A DNA stretch of 64,000 nucleotides. It comes from an uncultured Gammaproteobacteria bacterium (GTDB lineage: Bacteria; Pseudomonadota; Gammaproteobacteria; Arenicellales; Poriferihabitantaceae). The notes beneath the pieces are model-generated. The model was not told the DNA's origin and ran no database searches. It saw only the letters and a program-made list of their open reading frames with translations. This document shows, one piece after another, positions 1-8,650 of the stretch; within the stretch, counting starts at the first letter, position 1; every line of letters starts with the position of its first letter. The DNA lies in assembly GCA_937992195.1 (NCBI GenBank), contig CALKKV010000044.1, positions 1 to 64,000 of the forward strand. Reading direction: 5' to 3'. The translations under genes were made by a program, and so were the position numbers.

Positions 1-75
1 CCTGGTGATCAGGAACCGGATATAAGTTATTGTTTCGTTACGCCGAAAGTGAAAGCTGGAACATTGGAGAGGATC

Positions 76-444
76 GTGAATGACAAATTAAGTTTTAAAG
101 AAGTGTTTCAAGAATTGAAAAAGATACTAAAGCCGTATGCAAAGGAGTTGGTTGTGGTATCGGAGCAGGACGATAATTTTTATCTTGATACGTCGTATCT
201 AATGAAGAATAAAAAGCCGATGTATTTTGGGTCGGTAAAAGTGAACAGAACATACGTCAGTTTTCACTTAATGCCTGTTTATGTTTTTCCCGATCTTTTG
301 AAAGATATTTCCCCCGAGTTGAAACGGCGGATGCAGGGAAAGTCCTGTTTCAACTTTAATCGCCTGGATGCACTTCTATTCAAAGAGCTTAGCCAGCTAA
401 CTCTAAGGGGATATGCTGCATATAAGAAAGCTGGCTATCTGTAA
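76..444 (+). CDS. Unrecognised conserved-looking small protein
   Basis: About 122 residues from a GTG at 76, which has a GGAG ribosome site six bases upstream (66-69). I do not recognise the family. The protein is soluble, lysine-rich and mixed alpha/beta, with a central stretch of alternating hydrophobic residues (FGSVKVNRTYVSFHL) that suggests beta strands, and an amphipathic C-terminal helix. There is no signal peptide or membrane segment. The reading frame is open to the left edge without a stop, and another GTG lies at 49, so a longer protein starting outside the window cannot be excluded. It does not appear to be in an operon with the LysR gene, which starts about 230 bases later. Confidence 0.6.
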   Translation: MNDKLSFKEVFQELKKILKPYAKELVVVSEQDDNFYLDTSYLMKNKKPMYFGSVKVNRTYVSFHLMPVYVFPDLLKDISPELKRRMQGKSCFNFNRLDALLFKELSQLTLRGYAAYKKAGYL

Positions 445-495
445 TACAAGGGCTCTCCGCCGTCGCTATTCCAACGTATTGAGAAGATCGTTGTA

Positions 496-567
496 TTAGA
501 AGAAAACAGGGATGTTCGCGCCAAGAATTGCTGCAATCATTACGCCGAGAAGAATTGAGTCTGTCAT
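496..567 (-). CDS. Possible 23-residue membrane microprotein
   Basis: On the minus strand an ATG at 567 opens a 23-codon frame ending at a TAA (496-498). The peptide begins MTDSILLGVM and is almost entirely hydrophobic afterwards, ending in VFF, which would make one transmembrane helix. It lies divergently from the LysR gene in an otherwise empty 230-base gap. The ribosome site is weak (AAGAG about seven bases upstream). A hydrophobic frame this short can occur by chance, so this is only a candidate. Confidence 0.25.
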   Translation of the reverse strand: MTDSILLGVMIAAILGANIPVFF

Positions 568-615
568 GGTTGTGTGCTCTTAAGTAGTTGGTTGGATTAG
601 CAGGGAGTATATATT

Positions 616-667
616 TGAATTTAATTCATTAAAAGTGATATATTTTCATAATTAAAATGAAATATAC
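616..667. promoter_or_regulatory. Candidate LysR-type binding region
   Basis: An AT-rich segment just before the LysR gene holds two inverted repeats. One is the 13-base palindrome TGAATTTAATTCA (616-628). The other is an imperfect repeat around 638-667, with ATATTTTCAT facing ATGAAATATAC across a short spacer. Such dyads close to the start are usual for autoregulated LysR proteins (T-N11-A boxes). The AT-richness makes chance dyads likely, so the assignment is tentative. Confidence 0.3.
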
Positions 668-675
668 TAATTTTA

Positions 676-1566
676 ATGACACTCACGCAGCTGCGCACCC
701 TCATTGCCATCGCTGATACCAACAGTTTTACTGTGGCAGCAGATCGCCTTTTTATTACTGCCTCGGCGGTTTCTCACCAAATGCGGGATTTGGAGCAAGA
801 GCTGGATGTGGCGTTGTTTGATCGATCCACTCGACCGCCGACATTGAACGGCCACGGTTATGCGGTCGTGGATCGCGGTCGGCCGCTGATGCAGCAGTTC
901 GCTACTCTGGTGGAGCTGGCGAAATCTCCCAATGAGATTGGCGGCAAGCTGATGTTGGGTTGTGTCAGTGGTGTATCGAGTGCGCTGATACCCGAAGCGC
1001 TGGCAAGATTACGTGCGTCGCACCCTGCGGTTCGCGTGAGTATCGAAGAAGGCTTGTCTGAAGGGCTATCCCATCGCGTTTACCGCAGAGAGTTGGATGC
1101 TGCGATTATCACTGGCCTGCCTGATACTGACCCCGAACTGAAATCATTGTTGATCACGGAAGAAGCGATGATGGTGGTCGCGCCGCGAGATTGCCCGCAT
1201 ACGAAGTGGCAAGATGTGCTGTCCTCTTATCCTTTTATTCGGCTGAATCGTCGTGCTGGTATGGGGCGGGCGATCGACCACGAAGTGCGTTCAAATCGCA
1301 TCCATGTTGAAGAAGCGATGGAGCTTGATTCTTCTGCTGCTGTGGTGGGAATGGCAAGCGCTGGCTTAGGGGCCGGGGTGGTTCCGGAAGGGTTGTTGCG
1401 TCATGTTTCGAATGAGGAGGTGACCATCATGCCTTTTGGTGATCCGCCGATTCAACGACAGGTGGTGTTGGTTGAGCGGCGGAACAATTCGCGGTCTGAC
1501 TTATCGCAATTAGTGTATGACGAAGTAAAACAACTTACAGAAGAAAGGCGTAAGTTGAATCGATAA
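676..1566 (+). CDS. LysR-family transcriptional regulator
   Basis: The 296-residue length is typical of LysR regulators. Residues 1-60 form the winged helix-turn-helix, including the family pattern ADRLFITASAVSHQMRDLE. Residues from about 88 onward form the two-lobed effector-binding domain, with the usual opening KLMLGCVSGVSSALIP and the late segment GMASAGLGAGVVPE. Start is the ATG at 676, immediately after an AT-rich control region with inverted repeats. The effector and targets cannot be read from sequence. Downstream genes on the same strand (secreted protein, two SDRs) are possible targets, but they are separated by 204 bases. Confidence 0.9.
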   Translation: MTLTQLRTLIAIADTNSFTVAADRLFITASAVSHQMRDLEQELDVALFDRSTRPPTLNGHGYAVVDRGRPLMQQFATLVELAKSPNEIGGKLMLGCVSGVSSALIPEALARLRASHPAVRVSIEEGLSEGLSHRVYRRELDAAIITGLPDTDPELKSLLITEEAMMVVAPRDCPHTKWQDVLSSYPFIRLNRRAGMGRAIDHEVRSNRIHVEEAMELDSSAAVVGMASAGLGAGVVPEGLLRHVSNEEVTIMPFGDPPIQRQVVLVERRNNSRSDLSQLVYDEVKQLTEERRKLNR

Positions 1567-1770
1567 GCGGAATAAAAAGTTCTGGAATAACGCCGAAATC
1601 GGTGAAAAGAAAATTCTCACTTAGCAGGTATCCTGAATTTTATATACTGCTTGCCGATCTTTCTTGGTCTTTGAGAAATAAATGCGAGAGAAGGATAACT
1701 CACAGGTTTCACGCTAATATGTCAGGACTGGTATTATTCCTGTAATGATGAAAATAGTATTCTTCTAACG

Positions 1771-2919
1771 ATGTTAAAACTACGAAATAATTCATTACCA
1801 AACAGCCATTCTTTTTTAAATAACTTGGCTGGTTATTGCGTGTTGGCAATCGGGTTTGCACTAGCTCTCACTACAAGCTTGGCAGCCCAAACCGTTGATC
1901 AAGGTTCTGATTTTTTGAGGCTTGAGCCCAATGTGATTGTTGACCATACCGGCTTCGGACAACCTATTCCCGCATACACCCTGTTTACTCCTGTCGGATG
2001 GAAGTCTTCGGGTGGTATCGAATGGGGGAATCAATACGCTTGTACCAAGGGTTTCGGGATAAATTGGAAAGTGACTTCTCAAGATGAATTAACAGGAGTC
2101 GCGGTACTGCCGCATCAGGGCTGGGGTTATAACAGCTTGGTTTCGAGTGGCGAAGCATCGCCCGGATGCCAGATTAGACAGATTTATGATGTTCAAACCT
2201 ATCTATCTCTTGTTTTGCAAAACACGCGTCCGGATGCAGCAAACATACAGTTTCAGCCTCGACCTGATCTTGTCGCCGAGATACCGAATAATCAATGGAG
2301 CCGTCCGTGGCAGCTAGGCATGGAATTTTTCACGACGGAAGCCGGGGAACTTAGCTTTAACGTAGTCGAAAATGGCGTCACACTTGATGTCAAGCTCATG
2401 GTAACGGTTCAATTTACGAAAACAGTGACGGATACTGATGTTACCTATCACGAGGCGGTGAGTGCATATGCGTATCCTACAGTGGCGATATTCGCGCCTC
2501 AAGGGCAACTTGATGAAATATTGTTTAACGCTATGCGCAAATCAGCGGCGCCAAATCCCGAATGGGAAAATGCCATTGCCGAACATATTCAGATTATAAA
2601 TAGAACCAACATCGAAGGGGCTATCGCAAGACACCAGATTACGATGGATGCCTATCGAGATATTGGCGATATGATTAATCAGACATGGAAGAATCAGCAG
2701 GTCGGTATCGATAAACGTGCCGAGAATTTTATCGACCAGATTTGGGAACGACAAAATTTCGACGATGCATCGTCGGTTTCCGGGAAAACAAAACTCTCTA
2801 GCCACTATGACCATGCCTGGCGGTTGGACGACGGCACGTATGTGATGAGCGATAACCAATCTTTTAACCCGCTTGAAGAACTTGGAATAAACGGTCAAAA
2901 ATTAAACCGTTCTCAATAG
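1771..2919 (+). CDS. Secreted protein of unknown function
   Basis: A 382-residue protein with an N-terminal signal peptide (hydrophobic stretch about 22-37, cleavage likely after LAA at residue 39). The exported part is hydrophilic and looks largely beta in the first two thirds. It has two cysteines (in YACTKG and SPGCQI) that could pair in the periplasm. The C-terminal third is helical and ends with a WRLDDGTYVMSDNQSFNP segment followed by a short tail. I do not recognise an enzymatic motif. It may be a conserved periplasmic or outer-surface protein. The gene stands alone, with 204 bases before it and 68 bases to the SDR genes downstream. Confidence 0.7.
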   Translation: MLKLRNNSLPNSHSFLNNLAGYCVLAIGFALALTTSLAAQTVDQGSDFLRLEPNVIVDHTGFGQPIPAYTLFTPVGWKSSGGIEWGNQYACTKGFGINWKVTSQDELTGVAVLPHQGWGYNSLVSSGEASPGCQIRQIYDVQTYLSLVLQNTRPDAANIQFQPRPDLVAEIPNNQWSRPWQLGMEFFTTEAGELSFNVVENGVTLDVKLMVTVQFTKTVTDTDVTYHEAVSAYAYPTVAIFAPQGQLDEILFNAMRKSAAPNPEWENAIAEHIQIINRTNIEGAIARHQITMDAYRDIGDMINQTWKNQQVGIDKRAENFIDQIWERQNFDDASSVSGKTKLSSHYDHAWRLDDGTYVMSDNQSFNPLEELGINGQKLNRSQ

Positions 2920-2987
2920 TTATACTTGATTGGTGTGCGGAATTGGCGTTGAGTACATACGTTTAGCGTTAGATTATAGTAATTTCT

Positions 2988-3740
2988 ATGAGCGAGTCTT
3001 TAAAAGATAAACGAGTATTGATAACCGGTGCAGCGGGTGGAATAGGGCGAGCATTGGTAATTGGCTTCAAAAACGCAGGAGCAAAAGTTGCAGTTGCCGA
3101 TCGCCATGAGCAACACATTCTGTCCAGCGATGTAGAAGCGGATGTGTTGTTGCCAGGTGACTTGGCAGATATTGCCTACACCAATGGTTTATGCGGGAAA
3201 GCATCCGAGGCATTAGGCGGTCTGGATGTGCTGGTAAATAATGCAGGTATCAATAACCGTGGTCCGGTAACACAAACCACCGATGAGGAACTGCGCATTT
3301 CATTGGCGATTAATGTGGAAGCACCATTTCGATTATGCCGTTCCGCAATACCAATAATGAGCGATAACGGTGGCGGTGCTATTGTTAACGTATCTTCGTG
3401 TTGGGGTCTGCGACCGGGACCTGATCATGCCTTGTACTGCATGACCAAAGCGGCAGTGGCCTCCCTAACTCAATGCATGGGGCGCGATCATGCGCACCAA
3501 AATATTCGGGTAAATGCGGTTTGTCCCAATGAGGTAGATACGCCTATGCTGCGGACCGGTTTTGAAATGCGTGGTTTTGATCCCGCAACGGCGATTGATG
3601 CGTTGGATAAGACGGTCCCAATAGGGCGTGTCGCTCAACCTGAAGATATTGCCGATGTTGTACTCTTCTTGGCATCCGACGCGGCACGTTATATGTGCGG
3701 CAGCCTGGTTGAAGTTAACGGCGGCAAAGCGGTCGGATGA
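2988..3740 (+). CDS. Short-chain dehydrogenase/reductase (SDR)
   Basis: A classical 250-residue SDR oxidoreductase. The Rossmann cofactor motif TGAAGGIG is at residues 13-20, NNAG at 84-87, the catalytic serine region VSS at 135-137, and YCMTK with catalytic Tyr150 and Lys154. The C-terminal PEDIADVVLFLASD and VEVNGG signature is present. The acidic residue after the second beta strand (AVADRHE) suggests NAD(H) preference; that is inference. Its stop overlaps the start of a second SDR (ATGA at 3737-3740), so the two are translationally coupled. The substrate is unknown, possibly an alcohol or hydroxy acid. Confidence 0.9.
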   Translation: MSESLKDKRVLITGAAGGIGRALVIGFKNAGAKVAVADRHEQHILSSDVEADVLLPGDLADIAYTNGLCGKASEALGGLDVLVNNAGINNRGPVTQTTDEELRISLAINVEAPFRLCRSAIPIMSDNGGGAIVNVSSCWGLRPGPDHALYCMTKAAVASLTQCMGRDHAHQNIRVNAVCPNEVDTPMLRTGFEMRGFDPATAIDALDKTVPIGRVAQPEDIADVVLFLASDAARYMCGSLVEVNGGKAVG

Positions 3741-4474
3741 ATCGGTATGACAACAAGGTAGCGCTGGTTACCGGTGGCTTGACTGGCATCGGTCTTGCTA
3801 TTGCATCGCGTTTGCGTGTTGAAGGAGCGCGTGTTTTTACCGCGCAAAGAACAAATTCCAATGAAGCAGATACGATTCAGGCTGATTTCTCCGATACGAG
3901 TAGTGCCGCCACCGTTGTAAATACGGTGATAGAAATGGCCGGGAAGCTGGATGTATTGGTCAATAATGCCGGCATGATGGAAGAGGCAAGTGTGGATGAG
4001 TGCAATCTTGAGGCATGGCAAAAAACTCTTACGATTAACCTTACCACGCCGTTTTTATTGATAAAGGAGGCGCTACCTTATTTAAAAGGTGGGGGCGTCA
4101 TTGTGAATATCGGTTCTATTGAAGGATTGGGTGCCAACCCCAAACACCCGGCATATTGCGCGTCAAAATCTGGTCTGCACGGGCTCACTCGGGCCGTAGC
4201 AGTTGACCATGGTATAGAAGGCGTACGTTGTAATGCTGTTGCGCCCGGCTGGATCAATACCAGGCTAAACAATGCATTTATTGAATCGATGCCAAATGTA
4301 GATGCGTTCCGTCAATCGTTGGCCAGTATTCATCCTGTTGGTCACACCGGCCAGCCAGAAGAGGTTGCATCACTGGTTGCTTATCTTGGATCTGATGAAG
4401 CGAGTTTTATTAGCGGGCAGGTTTATACCGTTGATGGCGGACGAATGGCCAAACTGAGCTTGCCGAATACTTAG
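3737..4474 (+). CDS. Short-chain dehydrogenase/reductase (SDR)
   Basis: The second SDR of a coupled pair, 245 residues. It has TGGLTGIG at residues 12-19, NNAG at 76-79, a catalytic serine in IGSIEG near 127, and YCASK with Tyr140 and Lys144. The C-terminal signature VDGGR is present. The two SDRs differ in their cofactor loop (FTAQRTN here), so they may use different cofactors or catalyse successive oxidation and reduction steps. The start overlaps the previous stop by four bases. The gene ends close to the convergent ACC deaminase gene, and no strong terminator is visible between them. Confidence 0.9.
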   Translation: MNRYDNKVALVTGGLTGIGLAIASRLRVEGARVFTAQRTNSNEADTIQADFSDTSSAATVVNTVIEMAGKLDVLVNNAGMMEEASVDECNLEAWQKTLTINLTTPFLLIKEALPYLKGGGVIVNIGSIEGLGANPKHPAYCASKSGLHGLTRAVAVDHGIEGVRCNAVAPGWINTRLNNAFIESMPNVDAFRQSLASIHPVGHTGQPEEVASLVAYLGSDEASFISGQVYTVDGGRMAKLSLPNT

Positions 4475-4539
4475 CGCCGTTAAAAGTCATTGGATCTCCA
4501 GCGATCAGTCTTCTCAATTTTGATTGTTGCTAGCGTTTC

Positions 4540-5559
4540 TTAGCCGTTTCGATAGGTATAGCTATATCCATTAATCGCCGGTGCGCCACCAAGATGGGCA
4601 TAAAGGATGCGCGATCCTTTTGGAAAAAACCCTTTACCAATTAAATCGATCATACCCTGTAATGATTTGCCCTCATAAACGGGGTCGGTAATCATTGCTT
4701 CATACTGTGCACCCATGCGTATTGCTTCATTGGTCTCATGACTCGGTACACCATAGGCAGGGTACGCATAGTCAGGATTGATGTGGATGTCGCTCTCTTC
4801 AATTTCCTGGCCGAGCTCAATGAGCTTAGCTGTTTTTTGCGCGATCTCTGTGACCTGTGCCCGGGTTTGGTCAGGGGTTCCTGAGGCATCGATGCCGATT
4901 ACTTTATCTGCTCTGCCGTCTGTTTTAAACCCGACAATCATTCCGCCCTGGGTGGAGCCTGTCACCACACATACGACAATGTAATCAAAGGTAAATCCAA
5001 GTTCCGCTTCTTGCGCGCGAACTTCTTCGGCAAAACCGACATAGCCCAAACAGCCGAATTTGTGTACCGATGCGCCAGCGGGTATGCCATAAGGAATGCC
5101 GCCATTGTCTCTAACGTCCTGCATCGCGTCTTCCCAACTTTTTCTAATGCCAATATCGAAACCGTCGTCCACGATTCGAGAATCTGCGCCCATTAGTCGG
5201 GTCATTAAAATATTGCCAACGCGGTCGTAGACCGCATCTTCGTGCGGAACCCAGCTTTCCTGTACCAGGCGACATTTCATCCCAATTTTAGCGGCCGTTG
5301 CTGCAACCATGCGGGTGTGGTTCGACTGAACGCCTCCAATGGAGACCAGTGTATCTGCACCCGAAGCAATGGCATCCGGCACAATGTACTCAAGCTTACG
5401 TAGTTTATTGCCTCCCATCGCTAAACCTGAGTTGCAATCATCTCTTTTAGCGTAAATTTCGACGTCTCCGCCCAGCGCTTTGGTAAGCCTTGGAAGATGT
5501 TCGATCGGGGTAACGCCGAAGGTGAGGGGATAGCGTTCAAATTTTTCCAGTAGGCTCAT
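4540..5559 (-). CDS. acdS: 1-aminocyclopropane-1-carboxylate deaminase
   Basis: A PLP enzyme of 339 residues that opens the cyclopropane ring of ACC (the ethylene precursor) to 2-oxobutanoate and ammonia. The N-terminus [12 protein letters not shown] matches the AcdS family. PLP lysine is Lys52 (GGNK), the catalytic serine is Ser79 (GGVQSNHT), and Tyr295-Glu296 (DPVYEGKS) and Leu323 (AHLGG) are present. From family knowledge, the Glu and Leu separate true ACC deaminases from D-cysteine desulfhydrase and cysteate sulfo-lyase relatives, which carry other residues there. It is the last gene of a minus-strand run after the HAD protein, 149 bases downstream of it, with a possible microprotein between. 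Marine bacteria may use ACC or a related amino acid as a nitrogen source. Confidence 0.9.
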   Translation of the reverse strand: MSLLEKFERYPLTFGVTPIEHLPRLTKALGGDVEIYAKRDDCNSGLAMGGNKLRKLEYIVPDAIASGADTLVSIGGVQSNHTRMVAATAAKIGMKCRLVQESWVPHEDAVYDRVGNILMTRLMGADSRIVDDGFDIGIRKSWEDAMQDVRDNGGIPYGIPAGASVHKFGCLGYVGFAEEVRAQEAELGFTFDYIVVCVVTGSTQGGMIVGFKTDGRADKVIGIDASGTPDQTRAQVTEIAQKTAKLIELGQEIEESDIHINPDYAYPAYGVPSHETNEAIRMGAQYEAMITDPVYEGKSLQGMIDLIGKGFFPKGSRILYAHLGGAPAINGYSYTYRNG

Positions 5560-5603
5560 AGTTATTTTCGATTTGCACGTAATGTAGGGTTTGTGCCAAA
5601 GCG

Positions 5604-5708
5604 CTATTTAAGTGCTTTTTTAAACGGCAACAGAATTGCGGTTTCTCTTTTCTTACACATCTCCAATTTTACCTGGTCTTCTGCCTGGAAGATTTCTTGA
5701 TAAGACAT
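5604..5708 (-). CDS. Possible 34-residue coupled microprotein
   Basis: Directly after the HAD stop (TAA at 5709-5711) an ATG at 5708 opens a 34-codon frame ending with TAG at 5604. The peptide starts [10 protein letters not shown], has a charged centre (EMCKKRE), and ends with the basic LPFKKALK. Translation could continue from the upstream gene by termination-reinitiation. There is no strong ribosome site and I do not recognise the sequence. It fills most of an otherwise unexplained 149-base gap before acdS. It could be chance or a leader region. Confidence 0.3.
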   Translation of the reverse strand: MSYQEIFQAEDQVKLEMCKKRETAILLPFKKALK

Positions 5709-6431
5709 TTAGAGGCTTTGTGCCATTTCCATCAGAGTCTTAAATTGAAAATCTACTTTAGGACGATTCTGCACAACAGCGGTTGCTCCCCAGTTGTCGC
5801 TCTCCGACAAATTCTGTCTATCGATCCAGGCTTTCGATAACCCAGCCTTAGTAGCGGGAATGTGATCGTGATGCAGACTCTGGGCGGTATGGAGTATTTG
5901 CTGTTTTTCTATGCCTAACTCTTCTTTCAGACGTGCCAACATATAGTCAAAGTTCGCGATACTGGGTTTATAGCTGCCCACGTCTTCCGCGGTATAGACG
6001 GCATCAAAGTGGACCCCAAGTTTTTTATTTGAGGCGGCAAAGCCGTCTCTGTGAACATTTGAGAGAATGACAAGTTTGAAGTGTTTCTTTAACAAGCGAA
6101 GCGCGTCGGCGGAGTCGGGAAACGCCGGCCATTGACTGATAGACAATCCAAACGCACTATCTAGGTTATCATTAGTCTGCATCTCATACTCTCTCGCAAT
6201 TCCTTTATGTACAAGCGAAAGCAATTGCGAATAGATCATCTGAGGAGTTTCTAATTCTTGCGCCGTTTCAATTGATGCAAACACGCGAAGCGCCGTTTCC
6301 CGAGTGATATCTGATCGATTATTTGCAAGTATCAAAGGTTGTAAGGCATCCCAAATGCCGCTTTCCCAATCAATCATGGTGCCGTAGCAATCGAAGGTGA
6401 GCGCTTTATAGTCCGAAATTTCTTTTGTCAT
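5709..6431 (-). CDS. Haloacid dehalogenase type II-like HAD hydrolase
   Basis: A 240-residue HAD-superfamily hydrolase resembling L-2-haloacid dehalogenases. The nucleophile motif FDCYGT has Asp14. The second motif LSNVH, the lysine motif YKPS and an acidic motif near HTAQSLHHDH follow in order, with a helical cap between motifs one and two. Family members release halide from short 2-haloacids or act as phosphatases; the substrate cannot be told from sequence. It lies between the medium-chain oxidoreductase and acdS on the same strand, so it probably handles a small carboxylic acid in the same pathway. Confidence 0.8.
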   Translation of the reverse strand: MTKEISDYKALTFDCYGTMIDWESGIWDALQPLILANNRSDITRETALRVFASIETAQELETPQMIYSQLLSLVHKGIAREYEMQTNDNLDSAFGLSISQWPAFPDSADALRLLKKHFKLVILSNVHRDGFAASNKKLGVHFDAVYTAEDVGSYKPSIANFDYMLARLKEELGIEKQQILHTAQSLHHDHIPATKAGLSKAWIDRQNLSESDNWGATAVVQNRPKVDFQFKTLMEMAQSL

Positions 6432-6514
6432 CTGCTTTTTACGTTTTAGTTTTGGAGCGCTTTATTTCTAAGGTATGTGAAGACAAGGGAATATCTTGGG
6501 TGCTGACTGTTAAC

Positions 6515-7612
6515 TTAATCATGGGGCGGGATTAAAACAATCTTTCCTGTATACGCTTTCTCAAGAAAAGCCTGCTGGGCGCTTCCGATTTCAGATAACG
6601 GATAGGTGGCATGGACCAGAGGGCGGATTTCGTTACGTTCGATGTAACCCACCAGGTTTTGAAATACGATATGTTCCTGATAGGTGCAGCCAACAAAGGT
6701 GAGGTCTTTTAGATAGAGCGTTCTGACGTCGAGTTCCACCAGCGGGCCGGCAATGGCACCTGCCGTTGCATATCTGCCACCACGTTTTAATACTTCAAGC
6801 AGTTGCGGCCAGTTTGGGCCTGCTACAAGATCAACCACAACGTCAGCAGCGTTTGTTCCAATGGTTTCGATCAGATTGCCATCTCTTGAAACCACATTGT
6901 CGGCGCCGATATTCCGCATATCTACATGTTTTGATTTGCTGGCAATGGCGGTGACAGTTGCACCGCGGCGTTTGGCGAGTTGCACCGCCGCAGAGCCAAC
7001 ACCGCCGGATGCGCCGGTAATTACCACATGCTCACTACCTACCGCTGCACGGTGAAGCATGTTCTCTGCTGTAGAGTAAGCGCAGGGAATCGAGGCAAGT
7101 TCTTCGTCTGTCCAGTCACAGTTAACTGCATAAGTTTCGTTTGCTGGTGCTTTTGTATACTGGGCAAATCCGCCGTCAAATTCAGAACCAAAGGTCCAGC
7201 AGTGATAAGGTTTTTTATCGACTGGATTTTCCATCATTGATCGCACCAGGACACGTTCACCGATGCGAGAGGAATCGATATTTTGACCCACTGCCACGAT
7301 ATAACCGCAGCAGTCAGCACCCTGTATTCGGGGAAAGCTAAGCGGTACGCCCGACCAGCTCGCATCGTCGTTATTCACTTCACTAAAGCCACTTTCACCG
7401 CCGACATCGGTAGCGGTTGTTACCTTTTTGGAATACCAGCCGATACGCGTATTGATATCGGTATTGTTCACCCCTGCAGCAGCTACCTTGATCAGGACTT
7501 CGTCTTCATTTACTTCTGGGACAGGAATATCAGTGTTGTATTGGAGTACTTCCAGACCGCCATGGCCGACAAGCTGGACACCAATCATTTTTGATGGGAT
7601 GGAGTTAGTCAT
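6515..7612 (-). CDS. Zinc-type medium-chain alcohol dehydrogenase/quinone reductase
   Basis: An MDR-superfamily NAD(P)H oxidoreductase. With the ATG at 7612 (MTNSIPSK) it has 365 residues; a TTG at 7648 in the same frame would add twelve and is less likely. The N-terminal GroES-like domain contains the AAGVNNTD segment, and the nucleotide-binding motif GASGGVGSAAV lies near residue 200. The zinc-ligand cysteine cluster of classical alcohol dehydrogenases is not evident, which favours a quinone-reductase or enoyl-reductase type. It follows panB by about 66 bases and precedes the HAD gene by 83 bases on the same strand, so operon membership is likely. Confidence 0.8.
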   Translation of the reverse strand: MTNSIPSKMIGVQLVGHGGLEVLQYNTDIPVPEVNEDEVLIKVAAAGVNNTDINTRIGWYSKKVTTATDVGGESGFSEVNNDDASWSGVPLSFPRIQGADCCGYIVAVGQNIDSSRIGERVLVRSMMENPVDKKPYHCWTFGSEFDGGFAQYTKAPANETYAVNCDWTDEELASIPCAYSTAENMLHRAAVGSEHVVITGASGGVGSAAVQLAKRRGATVTAIASKSKHVDMRNIGADNVVSRDGNLIETIGTNAADVVVDLVAGPNWPQLLEVLKRGGRYATAGAIAGPLVELDVRTLYLKDLTFVGCTYQEHIVFQNLVGYIERNEIRPLVHATYPLSEIGSAQQAFLEKAYTGKIVLIPPHD

Positions 7613-7678
7613 ATCACGAGTTTGTGCGCTGCCTAATATTGAACACAAAAAATTGTGTGTTCGCTGAGTGAAATCTGA

Positions 7679-8506
7679 TTACTTGCTCTTTTTTACACCG
7701 AAACAATGCTCTTCCGCCGGGAATGCCCCTGTTCTGACATCCTGCGCGTATTCGGAGAAAACGCTTTTAATGGTTTCCGAAAGATCAATATATTTTTTGG
7801 CAAACTTGGGTGTGAAGTCAGAGAATAAACCGAGTATGTCTTCTGTTACCAAGATCTGCCCATCGCAGGCAGGAGACGCGCCAATGCCGATGGTTGAAAT
7901 ATTAATCGCTTCGGTTACTCTCGCTGCGGCGTTTTCGTATACACCTTCTACCAGCAATGAAAACGCACCGGCTTTTTCAAACCCATGGGCTTCCTGAATT
8001 AGCAGCTCTTCCGCTTCCTCATCTCTACCTTGGGCTTTGAATCCTCCTAGCGCATTGGCATGCTGCGGCTTTAAACCGATATGTGGCATAACCGGTACCC
8101 CACGGCTGACGAGAAATTCCACAGTCTCTATCATTTCTATGCCACCTTCCATTTTTACTGCCTGTGCGCCGGTTTCAATCAATACCCGCGCGGCGTTGCG
8201 GTACGCTATCTCTTTGGATTCCTGATAAGTCGCGAAAGGCATATCAACTACAATACATGCCTTAGTGGTACCCCTGACAACAGCCGCACCATGGGCGATC
8301 ATCATATCCAGGGTAACGGGGAGGGTCGAATCAAAACCATAGGCAACCATACCGGTGGAGTCGCCAACCAAGATGAGATCTACAAATTCATCCATCATTT
8401 GTGCCATCGGTGTGGTGTAGGCGGTTAAGGCAACAATGCTGCCTTTGCCTTTCATATTTTGAATCTTGGTTGTTGTGATTTTTTCGTTTGAAGTATGGGC
8501 GCTCAT
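7679..8506 (-). CDS. panB: PanB-like ketopantoate hydroxymethyltransferase
   Basis: A 275-residue enzyme of the PanB family, which adds a one-carbon unit from methylene-tetrahydrofolate to 3-methyl-2-oxobutanoate. The metal and catalytic residues of the family are present: VGDS with Asp49, DMPF with Asp88, Lys118 and Glu120 (VKMEGG), and catalytic Glu187 (LLVEGVY). The usual GGFKAQGR segment is also there. No panC lies next to it; instead it heads an operon with an oxidoreductase, a HAD protein and ACC deaminase. This suggests a paralogue acting on another 2-oxo acid, possibly the 2-oxobutanoate made by ACC deaminase, but it could simply be the housekeeping enzyme. Confidence 0.85.
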   Translation of the reverse strand: MSAHTSNEKITTTKIQNMKGKGSIVALTAYTTPMAQMMDEFVDLILVGDSTGMVAYGFDSTLPVTLDMMIAHGAAVVRGTTKACIVVDMPFATYQESKEIAYRNAARVLIETGAQAVKMEGGIEMIETVEFLVSRGVPVMPHIGLKPQHANALGGFKAQGRDEEAEELLIQEAHGFEKAGAFSLLVEGVYENAAARVTEAINISTIGIGASPACDGQILVTEDILGLFSDFTPKFAKKYIDLSETIKSVFSEYAQDVRTGAFPAEEHCFGVKKSK

Positions 8507-8650
8507 TGCTACTCCTATCCGCTATTTCTCTGGGAACACGTTACGAAAGCGCTCCCGAATCTGGAGAGATATTGTACTGGGAAAAAGTAAAAAAGGGCTA
8601 CTTCGACGTTGATCGTTATCCGCTCATCTTCTTTCCAAAGGGGAGGGAAC

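Noticed and set aside
4540..5559. D-cysteine desulfhydrase or cysteate sulfo-lyase (CuyA) instead of ACC deaminase
   Set aside because: Glu296 and Leu323, the residues that mark ACC deaminase, are both present, and the N-terminus matches AcdS closely.
6753..7667. Several overlapping plus-strand frames opposite the medium-chain oxidoreductase
   Set aside because: They are antisense to a gene with clear family motifs and have no recognisable domain of their own.
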